From Trichinella spiralis (taxonomy: Eukaryota; Nematoda; Enoplea; Trichinellida; Trichinellidae): a stretch of DNA of 64,000 nucleotides. Location of the stretch: contig CM012953.1 in NCBI GenBank assembly GCA_000181795.3, positions 18,468,475 to 18,532,474 of the forward strand, in the 5' to 3' direction. Below the pieces are notes generated by a model, which was given only the letters and a program-made list of their open reading frames with translations, was not told where the DNA came from and searched no databases. Position numbers and translations under genes: made by a program. Of this stretch, positions 33,604-60,005 are shown one piece after another (within the stretch, counting starts at the first letter, position 1; each line of letters begins with the position of its first letter).

Positions 33604-34140
33604 ACCAACATCTGTGATGTGATGGGAAACGCGAACAATATTTGACAAAGGCATATGCGTGAAATCATGCGTGAAATTAAGTGAAATTGCGAGCGTAACG
33701 TTAGCATTAGTGCCATTTGTAAGCCGGAAATTTGAATTGTTCCCACAACATTCCCGATTTTTCAAACAGATTATTCAATATTCTGACATTACACCGGAAG
33801 TTTACATCAAATTTAGATAAATTTGAACAGGCAACAAATTCATTTACAAACAGTCAGAGCACATTTATGTATATATAATCAGTAACGAAACCCATTTTCA
33901 CCATTTTATCACTTATCTCTTCTCTGTGCTTGACTTTGCTCTGATTTGTCTTCCATCATTGCTGAAAATTTGCATTTGGTTTTAAATAGGCAAAATAACT
34001 ATAATTTGGTGTATGAAGGTAGAGCTCACCTCCTGAAACACAAATTTTGATGTAAAACAGTGGATTTTTACTCGTGTAAGTAATAATTTATTATTGTAAT
34101 ATTCTATTTTTATCAGTCAGCATTCTGATTTCTCATGTAG

Positions 34141-35358
34141 GTAAAAGGTGGATGTAGGGGTGCAGTTTACACCAACCTCGAAGTAAACACTGTTTTGAGA
34201 ACAGCACCGCATGCAGAAACGTGCACTGCCGACGACTGCATATTGTATAAAATGGAGAAGAGGAACACTCTTAAACGCCGCGCAGGGGAGGAAACGAAGC
34301 CAGTGCCGCAGATATATAACGAAGAATACAGCAATGCATCCACCAGCTTAGAAACTGCTGGTCAGTTTCCAACATTCAGAAGTGTGAAATCGGCTATGTA
34401 CAGAAGCCGGGCTAAACGTTTTCCCCCACTTCCGGCGGGCGGCAGTTTTTGATGTATAATAATGTAAATGATTCCGTTTTAATATTTTGTACAGAGGAAA
34501 ATTTACGGGAATTGGCTGGACAGTCTGTCTGGTGCATGGACGGACCATTTAAAATTGTTCCTGAATGGTACCAGCAACTGTTCACTATTCATGTATTTAA
34601 CGAATCAAAATTAATTCCTCTTGTATATAGTTTAACTGTTAGAAAAGACGTAATTTGTTATTGTGAAATTTTTGATACTTTAACAGTGAAAGCGGCAGCG
34701 TTAGGGGTTGTCCTTCAATCGCAAACTATCATTTGCGACTTCAAGACTGCCCTTATCCGTGCAGTGCAGGGATCGTTTCCGGGAGTCCACGTCCAAACCT
34801 GCTACTTTCATTTCTGCAAAGTAGTTCTGCGGAAGGTGGCAGATCTTGGATTGCGGATCAGGTACCTTCATGAAGCGGAAACAAAGAAAAGATCACAATG
34901 CTGATGGCAACAGTATTTTTGTTGCTTGCTGAAGTACCTGATGCCGTGGATCTGCTTGGCAGAGATGTTACGGGTTCAGTAGCAGCTTTGTTTGAATATT
35001 TCAGAGAAGAATGGATGACCCCTAACAGAATGCCGCTTTGGAGCGTGTATCATGTACAAAGCATCATGTACATTTAGAAGGCTGGCACTTTAAAATGAAC
35101 CGGCAAGCAGGAAAACGTCACCTTAGCTTTTACAAACTGCTCCGTTTGCTGATCGATGAGCAGGGATCAACGGCAACGTTGATTTAGCAAATGACATCAG
35201 GATGCATTACAGTCAATGATTTACGGGTAAAAAAGAAATATGAAGAAGTGCAGTTACGCATAACTGCACTGACTGCAGAATACGATGGTGGTACGCATGC
35301 AATAGAGCAGTTTCTAAAAGCCATTGCTTATGATGTTCCGGAGCCGGTAAATTTCTAA
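34141..35358 (+). pseudogene. MULE transposase with FLYWCH-like N-terminus, copy 2, inactivated
   Basis: A probable 3' splice site (TTTCTCATGTAG) precedes 34141. The following residues (GGCRGAVYTNLEVNT, then LRTAPHAETCTADDC) look like the second half of a FLYWCH zinc finger, a DNA-binding module common in nematode MULEs. Then come PTFRSVKSAMYRSRAKRFPP, WCMDGPFK (first Asp), TIICDFKTALIRAV (second Asp), CYFHFCKVVLRKV and HLEGWHFKMN (Glu). The end is VPEPVNF with a stop at 35356-35358. The frame is broken at about 34450, where ~20 residues present in copy 1 are missing. It is also broken after about 34902 (frame change), near 35075 and near 35186 (stops). It is therefore a dead copy of the family at 387-8930. 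Confidence 0.8.
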
Positions 35359-35751
35359 GTGCCACCTTTTCTGCACCTTTATTTTGTATTATTCTTTATA
35401 CAGTTTATTTTTGTTTGTATTGTAGTATATTATATTGTATTATAAGCTATTGCATTTTATTGTCCTGCATTGTATTTTAATTTTTATCACTGAATAAATT
35501 TTCCCATTGAAAATTATATTTAACTTCATCAAATTAACGTAAATTAATAGAAAACAAACTTTTGATGAAGGTCTAAAAGAGGCTTAATAGTACACACGCA
35601 ATAAACCGAGTCAGTTTAGCTTAAAGTAAAGGAAATTTTTTAGATCTGTTCAGCAGTTGCATGAATATAATTAATTATACATTATAATATATGAACCATA
35701 TTTCCAATTGACCAAAGCTACTGAAAATGAATAACGAACGCAGAGCAGTAA
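35359..35751. other. AT-rich spacer between MULE 2 and BEL/Pao copy 2
   Basis: TATT/TGTATT-rich sequence with AATAAA near 35493, perhaps the old MULE 3' end. Nothing else is seen. Confidence 0.5.
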
Positions 35752-35969
35752 TGATAACGCCTTTCTCCAGTGAATATTTATTCAACAACACCAACTCTTA
35801 ACGAACAGACATTTATATATAAAATCACTTCCGGTTTGAATAAGGTCACTGCTTACAGCAACTGCCGTTGGCAATTTTCCTTATCATTTTTGCATAAAGT
35901 TACTTCCGTTACGCGCCTCGCTACTTCTAGTAGTCAATTCAATGGATTTTACCAGTTCTGGATGCGACA
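35752..35969 (-). repeat. Probable 3' LTR of BEL/Pao copy 2
   Basis: On the minus strand a G-rich tract (AGGGGGAG) is followed by TGTCGCATCCAGAAC, a plausible LTR start, then an AATAAA signal near 35780. I placed the end at GGCGTTATCA by its terminal CA; this is a guess, because no second LTR is available for comparison. Confidence 0.45.
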
Positions 35970-38900
35970 CTCCCCCTGATACCGGTGGAACAACTGGCAT
36001 CTTCATGCGCTCCAGAGCTGGTCCCTCCATGATTGAAATACGTCGGATGTCTCGTACCACTTCCTTGCCGTTTCCTGTCTTCAACATTGCTGACCTGACA
36101 TAGCCATCGTTTGAGCGAAACACCTCAACGACCTTCGCCGTTATATATGAATCCACCAGAGGATTGCTGCCTTCCTTCAGCAGGACCGTGTCACCGCTTC
36201 TTATATCGATTTGGCCTTTTCCTCCATGATTCCGGTCAGCTGACAGCGACGCTAAGTAAAACTGGTACCACCGCTTCCAAAACCTCTGAGCTGCTTGACG
36301 TACCTGGCGCAAGACCTCCAAAGTTGATGCTTCTGTCGGGAAACCTTGAGTTTCTTTGTTGCCCGGGGATACAATGTCCATGGGACATACAGAGTGTCCG
36401 TTTTCATCGATGGTGATAGGTCGGCGATTGAGGATTCCTTCTACGCGAACAATTAATGTTCTAAAGGCTTCCTGGTGAAGTCCCGCGACTGATTCTACGG
36501 TTGACATCAGGATTTTCTTAATTTCTTGAACCATCCTTTCCCATGAACCACCCCAATGGGGAGCTCCAGGGGGGTTAAATTTGAAGTCAATTCTCCACTT
36601 ATCCTGTACCTGACATTCTAGTTCCTCTGCCAGCGCCTTGACTGATTTGTCTTGTTCCTTAGCTGCTTTGACAAATGACGTCCCTTGGTCACTTCGAATG
36701 CTTTGTGGCTTAACGCGCCGCTGAATAAACCGTTCTAACGCTAGCAAAAACGATTCGACGTTTGTCGATACGCAGTCTTCCAAATGAATAGCTCTTGTTG
36801 TGAGGCACATGAAAATGAGACCCCACCTTTTCTGCTTCCTGGAGATGACAAATGGACCAAAAAAGTCCATTCCACACATGACAAATGGGAATCCTCGATA
36901 CTGCAGACGGTTGACATGTAGCGGTGCAGTTGGAACCTGCACAGCAATCGGACGGTGCGTCCGGCAAACCTTGCACTTGTAAATTTCGTGCTTCACTGTT
37001 GAAATGCATTTTGGAATGAAGAACCTGCGTCCAAGCTCTGCTCTGGTACTGTTGACACCAAGGTGCCCAACGTCGTTATGTGTTGACCGGATGACAAGTC
37101 GAGTCACAGGATGTTTTCGTGGCATGACAATAGGATTCTTCATTTCTTCACTTAAAAACTCTGCGTTGGTTAGCCTCGTGGCAACCCTAAGGATCCCGTC
37201 TTGATCTAGGAAAACTTGCTTTCGTTGCAAGGCACCGCTTTTGGGGATATGAGATCTCCCAGAGGCCTTATTACACGCTGAAATTTCTGCTCCGAAATCT
37301 TCCATCTGGGCCTCTTTTATGATATTTTCTTCTCTATCAAAGTCCTCGCAGTTCAAAGTGTCTTTGCCCAGCCGCTGCTTTAGAAACTCAGCGACAGTAC
37401 TACACTTATCTGCGTCTGCACTGTTGCTTCCAACAAAAAAGGCTATAGCTTTTGGACGTAATTCCAAATCATTGTCTGGCGGTTTGACCTTTGTTTCTGG
37501 CCACTCCTCTTCCCTTTTCAGAAACTTTGGGCCCGTCGTCCAGAAATCAAACCGTTTTATCAAGCCTGTTGCATCCATTCCTCTAGAAATCAAATCCGCC
37601 GGGTTTTCCTTTGAAGGAACATATCTGACGTGTCGGTCCTTAAATCGACATGATTGCAGTTTCGTTGATTTCTCTGAGACGGTTGCTGACAAATGGTAGA
37701 TAGCGATTTTTATCGCTGTTGATCCAGTACAGTACAACGAGACTGTCTGACCAAAACACAACTCGTCCGATGACCAACCTGTTTTCCAGTTCCTTCAACA
37801 AAGTGTCCGCCAGGCGAACGCCAACGATGAACGCTTGCAATTCCAATCTTGGAACAGTTGTTGTCTTCAATGGGTTCACAACACGACTTTTCGCGGCGAC
37901 GAATGCCGTTGTCATTCCTTGCGCCAAATAGGCTACGCTTCCATAGCCAACAGTTGCTGCGTCAACGAAGACATGCATCGTCGAAGGTTTGCCTCTGTCT
38001 ATTCCGTACTATCTTGGAATTGACACCGTGGCTACCACCTTGACATCGCTTGCCCACTGTTGCCACCTTGCTTCCCATTCTTCTGAAAGCGGCGCTTTCC
38101 ACTCTGGGTGAACCTGCCAGATTGCCTGCATGATAAGCTTACCCTTTAGAACAAATGGACCGACGATGCCAAGGGGATCAAAAACTGATGTGAGGATTGA
38201 CAAGACTTCTGATAGGGTCTTGGCTTTTTCTCCTTGGCGACGGCACGCAAACGTCAGACTGTCTTGTTCACAGTACCATGCGACGCCCAAAGCCTTTACC
38301 TTTGGTAACTGGATGTTGTCCATTCCAGCAAGCTCTTTCTTTCATTGGCCACGTTTCGATAACCTTTCTAGAATTCGAAACCCACTTGCTGAGCTCAAAA
38401 CAAGCTTCTCTAAAGGCCGTTTTTAGCTCTTGCGAACGCTGAATTACCACATCTTCGTTGTCGTCGCTCCAATATAAATCATCCATGTAAAATGCCTCAT
38501 TGACAATTTGAGCAATAGCCGCGTCTTTCCTTTTCACGGCTTCTCTTAAAGCGAAATTCGCCACAGCTGGCGAGCACGTAGCACCGAAGACGTGTCTCTG
38601 GTTAACATATACGTCAGGTTCTCTGTCTACACTGCTGGTCCATAGAAATGCCAACATATCAGAATCTGCAGGTGGAACTGCAACTTGGCTGAACATTTCT
38701 TTAACATCAGCATTCACTGCAATGCGGCCACATCTGAATCGAACTAGAACTCCCAATAACGACGTGATGAGATTTGGACCAGTGTTCAAAAGACTATTAA
38801 GAGATACTCCTCCGTTGCGTGCAGCTGCATCAAGTACTCGGCGACACTTATCTGCTTTGTCTGGATGGAACACAGCAAAATGTGGTAGAAACCAATGACG

Positions 38901-41415
38901 ACGCTTCCTGAGGTCTGCTGCTTCCATTGGTGACAGACGGCGTATATAACCCTTCGCTTTATCATCTTGAATGCTCTTTTCATACAATTCACCAAGCCTG
39001 GGATTTAACCGCAGTTTCTTCTGCAGAGAAATTAGACGCCGTTTTGCTTGTTCCTCTGAAGGAGGCACTCCTCCTGGACATTTCCAGAGCATCGGGATTT
39101 GAAACCTTCCATCGCTCAAAACTACAGTTCCATTTTGCATATGCTCCAGATCTTCCGTTTCACGACGACTAAGTCCTATCGACTTGTCAGTAATGCCCAA
39201 TCCTTCCAAAGAGTTGAAGTTCCGAAATTCTTGCAGTAAGGCTGTCCCGTGGTCGACTTCATCGTTGATATTGCAGCAGTACATAACCGCTTCCATGTCT
39301 GAAGGTAACCTCGGTCCTGAAATAGTCCAACCCAGTTTGCATCGGTAGGCGGCATATTTCTTGTCGTCAGACTTCACTTTCATTGTGCAAACATTCTCTG
39401 TCAATTCTTTGACGTCCTGTCCAAGCAAAATTCTAACGTCAGCATAACTGACATTCTCCAGTGGCAGCTTTGCAAATTTTGGTTGATCTTTTGCCCAATC
39501 GGCCCATTTCACTTCACCGCCAGGAATTCGCAATTTCTTTAATGTTGTTGCATTTGACACGCTGTACCATTCACGTGTCAACCCGGCTGTCCAAACTGAC
39601 TCTTGCGGCTTCGACATTTTTCGCTCCGTGAATCCCCTGCAGGATCATCGCGGCTGTCTTCACCTTCAGCCCAAGATCTTTGGCAAGATCTTCATCAACA
39701 AATGTCCTGCTGCACCCACTGTCGATCAACGCAGTCGTCAAAATTGTCTTTCTTGGACATCTCAGGAAGACCTTCAGTAATTCTAAATGGTGGGCGGAAT
39801 CATTGCAAATGTAACTTTTCTCCGTCTGATCAGATGCACTACTCTCTTCCTCCTTCGTTCGACGTTGATGATGTAGAAGTGGATGATGACAATATCTGCA
39901 ACTTCGATCTTCTGGGCATTGCTGCTCGTTAGCTGGAATTGGACAGGTTGCATTCCCTTTATGCTTCGTCAAACAACGATAATGTACGCCTAACCTTTTT
40001 GCTTCTGCAAAACGGGCACCAACGGACAGTGAGGTAAACTTTACACATTTTTCCAACAGATGATTTTTTCCGCACTTGGGGCACTTAACTCCCCCTGTCT
40101 CACTTCCTGCCGCTGACGAAGCACCAACAGGTCGTTGTACTGATGACTTCTTCTCAACGTTTCCCACTCCAATAAATGCTCTTTCCTTTGCCTTGACCAC
40201 TTGTGGTGTACGTTGTCCTGTGATGACGTCAGGTTTCAAAAGATGAGCTTTCTGTAGAATTTCTACTTCTTTTTCCAGGAAATCCAACAAATGGTTGGGC
40301 GTATCTCCGTTTCTCTTTTGGCACCAACGTTTGACCAGCACCCAGTTCAGCTTTCTTTCTAACTGGCGTGTTAACTGTGGGTTCTTCTCAACGTCATAAC
40401 CGTGTGCTTTCATTGTTGCTATGATGCTCTTCACAGCAATCACAAAATTTCTGAGAGTCGGATAATCGTCTTCCTTCGGAGACGCCAGTTTCTCCAACCG
40501 AACTTCTTGAGCTCTGATAACGATCTCCGGTCGGCCATATTCTTTTTTCAGCGCATCTACAAGCGCTTCGACCGGATCCGGCTGATCTAATCCGATCCAT
40601 TTAACAATTTCCAAGGCTTCGCCACTAAGCGATTTCTTGATAGCATTAAATTTCATGATTGGCTGCCGAAAGCTACAATACCGAATGGGCGCAATAGCTT
40701 CCTCCCATGCTGGATACTCAGCAGCTCCTCCTCTGAAATTTGGGATCTGATCCTCAGCCTTCTGTCCAAGAATAACACTGATCAAATCACCACCATCCTT
40801 CATCAGATCAAAGGGTTTGTGAGTTGACGCACCCAACGTCTCACGCTGCTCACGTTGTAAAACAACATTGGAAGTTGTCGACAGTGGCTCAGCACATATT
40901 GGCAGTTCTTCTTTCCCACTGCTCACCATATTGTTATTCTGAACCGAATCTCTGGACATATCCTTCTTGATCCCTTTTGTTAAGCCACTGACAAACGAGC
41001 TTTCCTGCAGATTGAGACTTTCAGCAGCTGTAATGATCGCTGCGTCCAGATCAATGCTGAGCTCTTCCAGGCGGATACGAGATTCCCTTGACAGCTGTGA
41101 ATCATCGCACCATCTGCGCAGGGATTCAGCCGTTTTCTCCGCGCGCTGAATCTGTAGAATCAGGCGATTCCTTTGCAATGCCACCGTGAAATCTGTTGAT
41201 TCCATCGCAGCCGTAATTTGATTCAGACGACGATGACCTTCTTTTTCAACGTTTTCCCATGCAGCTACAGCTGCAATGTTTTCAGGCGCTTCTTTTCTCT
41301 CAGGCTTTGCTTCCAGTAAACTCTCAGAGTCTCCTGTAGCCCTAGAAAAGCCATCAAAACTGCCTGCGACAGCAGACATAGTGTCGCTATGGCATACTGG
41401 AAACGCTGTAGACAC
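35884..41415 (-). pseudogene. BEL/Pao copy 2 gag-pol coding region (broken, about four breaks)
   Basis: Rough domain positions, right to left on the minus strand: a DUF1759-type gag at 41.4-40.2 kb; zinc knuckles near 40.1-39.9 kb (CPKCGKNHLLEKC); and an aspartic protease near 39.7 kb (ALIDSGCSRTF). Reverse transcriptase lies at 38.9-38.3 kb with the FYMDD box and RNase H near 38.0-37.6 kb. Integrase with an HHCC-type zinc region follows at 37.1-36.4 kb, then a DUF5641-type tail near 36.3-36.0 kb. No envelope gene was seen. The copy looks inactive. Confidence 0.85.
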
Positions 41416-41883
41416 CTGACATTTCTGTCGAAGTCATTCATCCGCAGCACCGACTTGTTCCCGGGGTGGTTTTACTCGGTCTGAAAAGTAGAACTGGATA
41501 GTGGTGGCGAATCTTATAATCTGCCACGAACACGTCTCCTTCGCCGGGGCATTCATAAACTGTGATAATGCGTTCTGTCATATTTCGATGCATCAAATCT
41601 TATGCCATTGGAGGAAGTATTAATTTCAAGGACTGCTGCTCGGACATTATTCTTGCCAAATTCATTCAAGATTGCTGGAGTATCATCGCATTGTGCCATT
41701 TGTAGCGAACTTCGTCAATCTATCCCTCCTTGAAAAATTCAGGAGAAATATCCGACTGTTTCCTATTTTTTTTTTTCACACCCCGCTGACTTTTCGAATG
41801 CAACATAATCTCCACCCGCAAGCGCTGTTATGCCAAAACTGTAAATTTTTGAATGTTCAATGCCAACCCATCTACTACAATAC

Positions 41884-41893
41884 NNNNNNNNNN
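41884..41893. other. Assembly gap (10 N)
   Basis: Ten N lie between the presumed 5' side of BEL/Pao copy 2 and further repeat-like sequence. Ten N is probably a nominal length; the true gap may be larger and could hide the missing LTR. Confidence 0.98.
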
Positions 41894-43960
41894 CTCACTT
41901 CATCTGAAGACAAATATTGTGTGGAACTGTTGAATGTAAGTCCGCACACCGCCTCTGTGCAGACTTAGCTTGCAGCAGAACGACTTCGTTTCTGCTGTCT
42001 GAATGAAAAGCTGGAGGAAACATTAGTTGAATAGCCTCTGATTAAGGAGGTGTTGTGAATTTGAAATTGGTGATGAAATGCAACGGAATTATTTGAAATG
42101 TGGAACAGTGAATGATTACAAGGAAAGACGATTTCTGGAACAAATTGATCTGATGTTTCAGAAAGCAGTCAGCTAGTAAGTGAGAACAAAGAATATTACC
42201 AACGTGAACTAAAAGGCTTTGTAACATGTCAGTATCCTTTGTCTCAGAAAGCATTTTTAACAGAATGTGAGCATGAATAAATAAATATTGAGACGGAATG
42301 GAATATGGTTTTCACAGAAAAAGACCACTTTGGAACGTATGCAAGATGAATAACTTTATGGGCTGAAAGACAGAATACTTTGTAGTGGATGGCTCTGCTC
42401 AGTTACATAATAATGCACTTTGATATTGGAAGAGAATGGTAAGGATGAACTTTAGCTGCGACTAAAAAATTGGACGTACAGTGCATGCAGATGGAATTAT
42501 AATTCAATACCACATTTGTTGAAAAGTGAGCAAACGTATAAAACGTTTTTGGGAAGATTTCTATGAAGTACTGGCCAATTTAGCAGTACAATCAACAATT
42601 ATCATCTGTGATTTTGGATAGTGACGTCACAGACACCTCAAGTTTGCTCTGAAACAAGAAGTACAATCTCGTTTGGATAGATTGGTGAAGAAAAAGTTTT
42701 GGTTCCAACCAACTGTTCAAAATAGCATTACTCGTAGCGCCACTGGTAAAAGCAAACGGCAAACTTCGAATATTGAATTTTGATGGACGATTAATTCTGC
42801 ACAAGACAAAACTGCTGTTCCAGTTCTTTGCTGTTGAAAATCAGGAACATCAGAATTGAAATGATTTTTAGATGCCTCAGTGCGGTGAAGGATCTGTCTG
42901 TCCATGTCTGAAAGAGCATTAACGCAGTACTCTATGGACTCGTCATTAATAGCGGAATGGCATCGCATTGCGTGTGTGCGTTATTCGTGGGAACACATCC
43001 CTGCATTAAACCTTCAAATGTACAGTTCATTACAGTAGGACGAGCAGCGTCCATATTTGCTGCTTAACATTGGTTAATGAAGCGTGTAATTCTTGTGAAT
43101 ACGGTTGTGCGTCGGCCCACAGAATACCCACTGACGCTGGGCTGTAACAAGTAATAACTTATCAAATTTTACAGTCATTTTACATTGGCGCAGCATTGTC
43201 ACATAAGTTCTGAGCCGTTAGCTTTTGGCAGACAAACCCTGCAGAAGTGTGAATGGAACTGCATGCTATTAGACACAGTAGTATTTACTATTATTATATG
43301 GGAAATAAAGAAAAATTTATCAGTGTTTGGCAGGAATAATATATCGAATGATAAGTTATTATTGGAACTTGTCTATCCAAGTCAACAATAAGTAAGTACA
43401 CGAGTGAAGATGTACAAGATTTTGACCTCACAAAATTCTGTGTCCGGAGACAAAACTGAGAAGGATCTGGATGAAGAGGAACTGTCATGTTTTTCTGAAA
43501 CATGGATGGTATAGAAAAACACTTTTATGTAATCGGCAAATAAAGGAAGGAAGCCACGTTGATTTCACAACAAAGATGTCCTTTTGGCATATTATTCGAA
43601 TATTGAGTCATGGATCACCAGCAGTATATGGTATGAAATATTGGTGAAACTATATGAAACCACAGCTCAGTAAAACAGAATAATCACGATGCTCACTTGT
43701 TTTGTGCAATTCATGTTTGTACAGTACAAAAGTTAAATCAATTTGATGAAAATTAGCACAAGTTGCTGACTTGACCAATGCATAATTCGTTCGTTTGAAG
43801 TGGCTACAGAGCAAGCATGGTTCGAAAACAGCTGCTGGCCATTTTGAACGGGGAAAATCTGTCACTGTCAACGACCAGGATACAACATGCAGCAACTGTT
43901 GTGACAACAAATATTATTTATTGTTGTTGTTGTTTGTGTTGTCTTGTTTGAAATAAAGCG
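41894..43960. mobile_element. Decayed transposable-element remains, including a Ty3/Gypsy-like RT scrap
   Basis: No long open frame is present, yet several short stretches read like degraded protein. Around 42640-42850 on the plus strand the sequence resembles the start of a Ty3/Gypsy reverse transcriptase. Near 42580-42620 a short TIIICDFG-like stretch recalls the MULE core and could be chance. The region is heavily broken and old. Boundaries and number of elements are unknown. Confidence 0.4.
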
Positions 43961-45450
43961 TTGTGAAATATGCTTATGAGTGTCTCTTTAATGTGATAAG
44001 CAAAAGCAAAGATGTCCAATTGATGAGCTGTTTTGCATCGCAGCTTGAAATGATAGCCGTAAACAAGCATTTATTCAAAGAAGAAAGAGTATTCACACTC
44101 ATAACAACACGCTCAATGGGGTCAAGAAGACCATCTGAAGGTTAAATATATGTTGTACTTTGTAAATTTGTATTATTGCTGAATTAAGTGAAAATAATTT
44201 ATTCATTAAGGAACGATACAAAATATAAGTACAACAATGCAAAATTATTCTTTTATAAATTACATTTGATAACATTGTACGAAGTAATTTTCAATATTCT
44301 TCTATATATTTATTTATACATGTAAATTTATGAAATGAAATTGATATTAGCTCATTTTTGCTTGATGAACAACAACAACAACAACAACAACAACAATAAT
44401 AATAATAATACACTCACCACTTTATATGTTATAAAGAAAGTATAACATAAACTTATTAGAATAAAGCAGCTTGTTTGCAAAAGATGATAAATGTTCTTTA
44501 TTCATTGTATATATTTTCAACCGACAGTAAAGTATGTTTACAGCATGTGTTAGAATTAAAAAGTATCACAGTATTATTATTAGTCATTGAGAGATTAATA
44601 TTCAAGTGGATGATGTAACGAATGGAACAGCAGCAATTAATTGCAAAGTGCAAAAATGACAATCATGACACACATACATATTGCGTAATGTACGTGTTTA
44701 CCAATTTGCAAATGAATTATTCACTTATTATTGTTGGTAAGTAGTGAGGAGTAGAAAGTAAACAATGCACATTCTAAATATGACAAATCAAAATGATTCA
44801 ATTTGCCTATCTATACTATTATCTATCTCCATTAATGAAAATATAATAATATATACTTCGCTGATGCATCATCATTCAAAAATACATAGCAAAAGCGTTC
44901 AACAGACAGACAGACAGACAGACAGCAAGAAAATGGCTGTTTATAAATAAAGAAATACAAATGAGACACACAAATAGACTCTGTGAACTGCAGAAAAGAA
45001 CAATACACAATACACTCCACTGAAAATAAATAAATAAATAAATAAATAATAAAAATACATACACCCATTCGACTAGCAGATTTGAATGACGAAGAAAGCG
45101 ACGGGGAAAGAGGAAAAAAAAGGAAGAGATAGAGAGAGAAGGGAGGGAATGAAAATGATCATTTTAAAACCAACTGAACCAAGTGCAGTAAATGGTGGGA
45201 TATAGTCGACGGGTGCGCAGTTCAAGAGAAGAACAGCTTTTACAAATTTTCCATTCGACGACGGTTGCGTTTCTATCAGTTAAAACAAAACAAGCAAACA
45301 TAGAAACCAACCAACCAACCAACCAACAAACAAACAAACAAATAAACAAACAAACAAACAAACAAACAAGCAGAAAATTGCTGATGACTAAAATTTATCT
45401 ATAATTACGTTTTGCTTTGTTTTGTTGTCTGTCATGTTATTTTTTTTCAT
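43961..45450. other. Microsatellite-rich spacer downstream of the sodium pump gene
   Basis: It contains (AAC)n/(AAT)n at about 44369-44410, (ACAG)n at about 44903-44926, (AAAT)n at about 45026-45049 and (AACC)n/(AAAC)n at about 45306-45369. A 60-codon frame at 43963-44145 is unrecognised. The ATPase 3' UTR should lie in the right part on the minus strand. Confidence 0.6.
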
Positions 45451-58662
<13,212 letters not shown>

Positions 58663-58867
58663 CTTAAGCAGGCGACGTCCGCTTTTCTCTTTCTGCCAAA
58701 CGATTCTTAAAAAAAGAAGAAATTTGACACCAACCGCTCACGATTGAGATCCAAACTGCCAGTTCGTAGTTTCTCAATTTTACTAATAAAATGCAAGCAG
58801 TCAAAGAATAATAACAAACAATAAACAACAAACCACTAAGATATTCTGTTCAAAAATGTCCGACGCT

Positions 58868-58881
58868 ATCGTATATATGAC
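58868..58881 (-). promoter_or_regulatory. Possible TATA box of the Na+/K+-ATPase gene
   Basis: Minus-strand TCATATATACGAT lies about 210 bp upstream of the start codon, a plausible distance for a promoter with a short 5' UTR. It is a single weak motif in AT-rich DNA. Confidence 0.3.
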
Positions 58882-60005
58882 AAGTAAGCATTATAATACA
58901 ATCCTACTGTACTACTAAATTAAATTTTAGCATCCTAGTGAAAATGGCAACTTTTTTTCTTTTTCAATTTTCATTTCTGAACACTCATTAATTTATAATT
59001 CTTTTATTTATAATAAAACAAGTATAAAATGATTTTAATATTTTTTTATAAATTAATTTCAAAATTAACAACAGAAACATCTTCGAAACAATAAATTTGT
59101 TCACAAAAATTTTAATAATTTTATTTTTCTTTAAAAAGAAATAATATTAAAATTCATTAATGATTTCTCTCAATATTTTAGTCATTTTTTTTCATTTTCT
59201 GTATTTCAGATGCCTCTGTTGTTGCACAGTATTAGCAGTCGAATGTAATCCGATTTATGTTTCTAAATTAACAGCTATCATGCTTATTTTGTTAACAAAA
59301 CGAATAAACAATTTATAGTTTGTAACGAATTATTTCATCAATTAACATATGTTGTTTTTCATTTATTTATTGATAAAAACATTTTCGAAAATTCAAACTG
59401 TGCAATATAATAACAACATTTAGATGAATGTGAATCAAAAGCAAAATTATCATCAATATAAGCAAGAACAAGCATCATGTAAAATTTTCATTGAAAATGA
59501 CAAAATTGAAACTTTCAACTTTTTTTGATATCAATTTAAAAACTTGAATCAGATTTAAATTTAATCACAGTTCGATGCAACAACGTTTTCTACAAACAAA
59601 GATGAACTTTGCCTTTAAAAACGTTCAATTAAATTTTTCGTCATTTGTTAACAATAAGCTGCTTGCTTCTGGGTAAACAGTATGCATGGCACAGCAGCAG
59701 CTCGCATTAAAAATGTCACACAAATTTATGTATTGAAATAAAAAATTATTTTACAAAACTTTCGCTGGGAATAATAAAAAAGAAGCAGCCACATGGCAAA
59801 AAATTTCCGTTTTTTATTTTTTCATTTTCGATTTTCATACATTATCACTTTTTATTTATAATATTCAGTTGCGTAAATAAATTTAAATGGTTTAAAGCCA
59901 AACAAAAATACACTTTTAATTTAACAAAAATGCCCATAATGTTTTATGATAAATTTTTCGTGAAACGGTATCTTTGAAAAAAAATTGCATGAAATCACCC
60001 TCATC
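58882..60005. other. AT-rich spacer between the ATPase promoter and the 3' end of GOT2
   Basis: No open frame or repeat of note. It should hold the GOT2 3' UTR at its right end. Confidence 0.55.

Larger units (their letters stand above)
35752..41500 (-). mobile_element. BEL/Pao LTR retrotransposon, copy 2, broken
   Basis: The minus strand codes, from right to left, for gag-like, protease, reverse transcriptase, RNase H, integrase and DUF5641-type parts of a BEL/Pao element. It belongs to a different lineage from the copy at 693-7228, since the proteins match only at family level. A likely 3' LTR lies at about 35752-35969. I find no matching 5' LTR on the right, where the sequence soon runs into the assembly gap at 41884. 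The right limit is therefore approximate. The coding region carries about four breaks. Age cannot be taken from LTRs. Confidence 0.85.

Noticed and set aside
42576-42620. MULE core trace (TIIICDFG)
   Set aside because: Only about eight residues match the MULE second-Asp motif and no other MULE motif is nearby, so chance cannot be excluded.
44832-45361. Hydrophobic frames rich in Leu/Phe/Val/Cys
   Set aside because: They derive from (ACAG)n, (AAAT)n and (AACC/AAAC)n microsatellites and are not coding.
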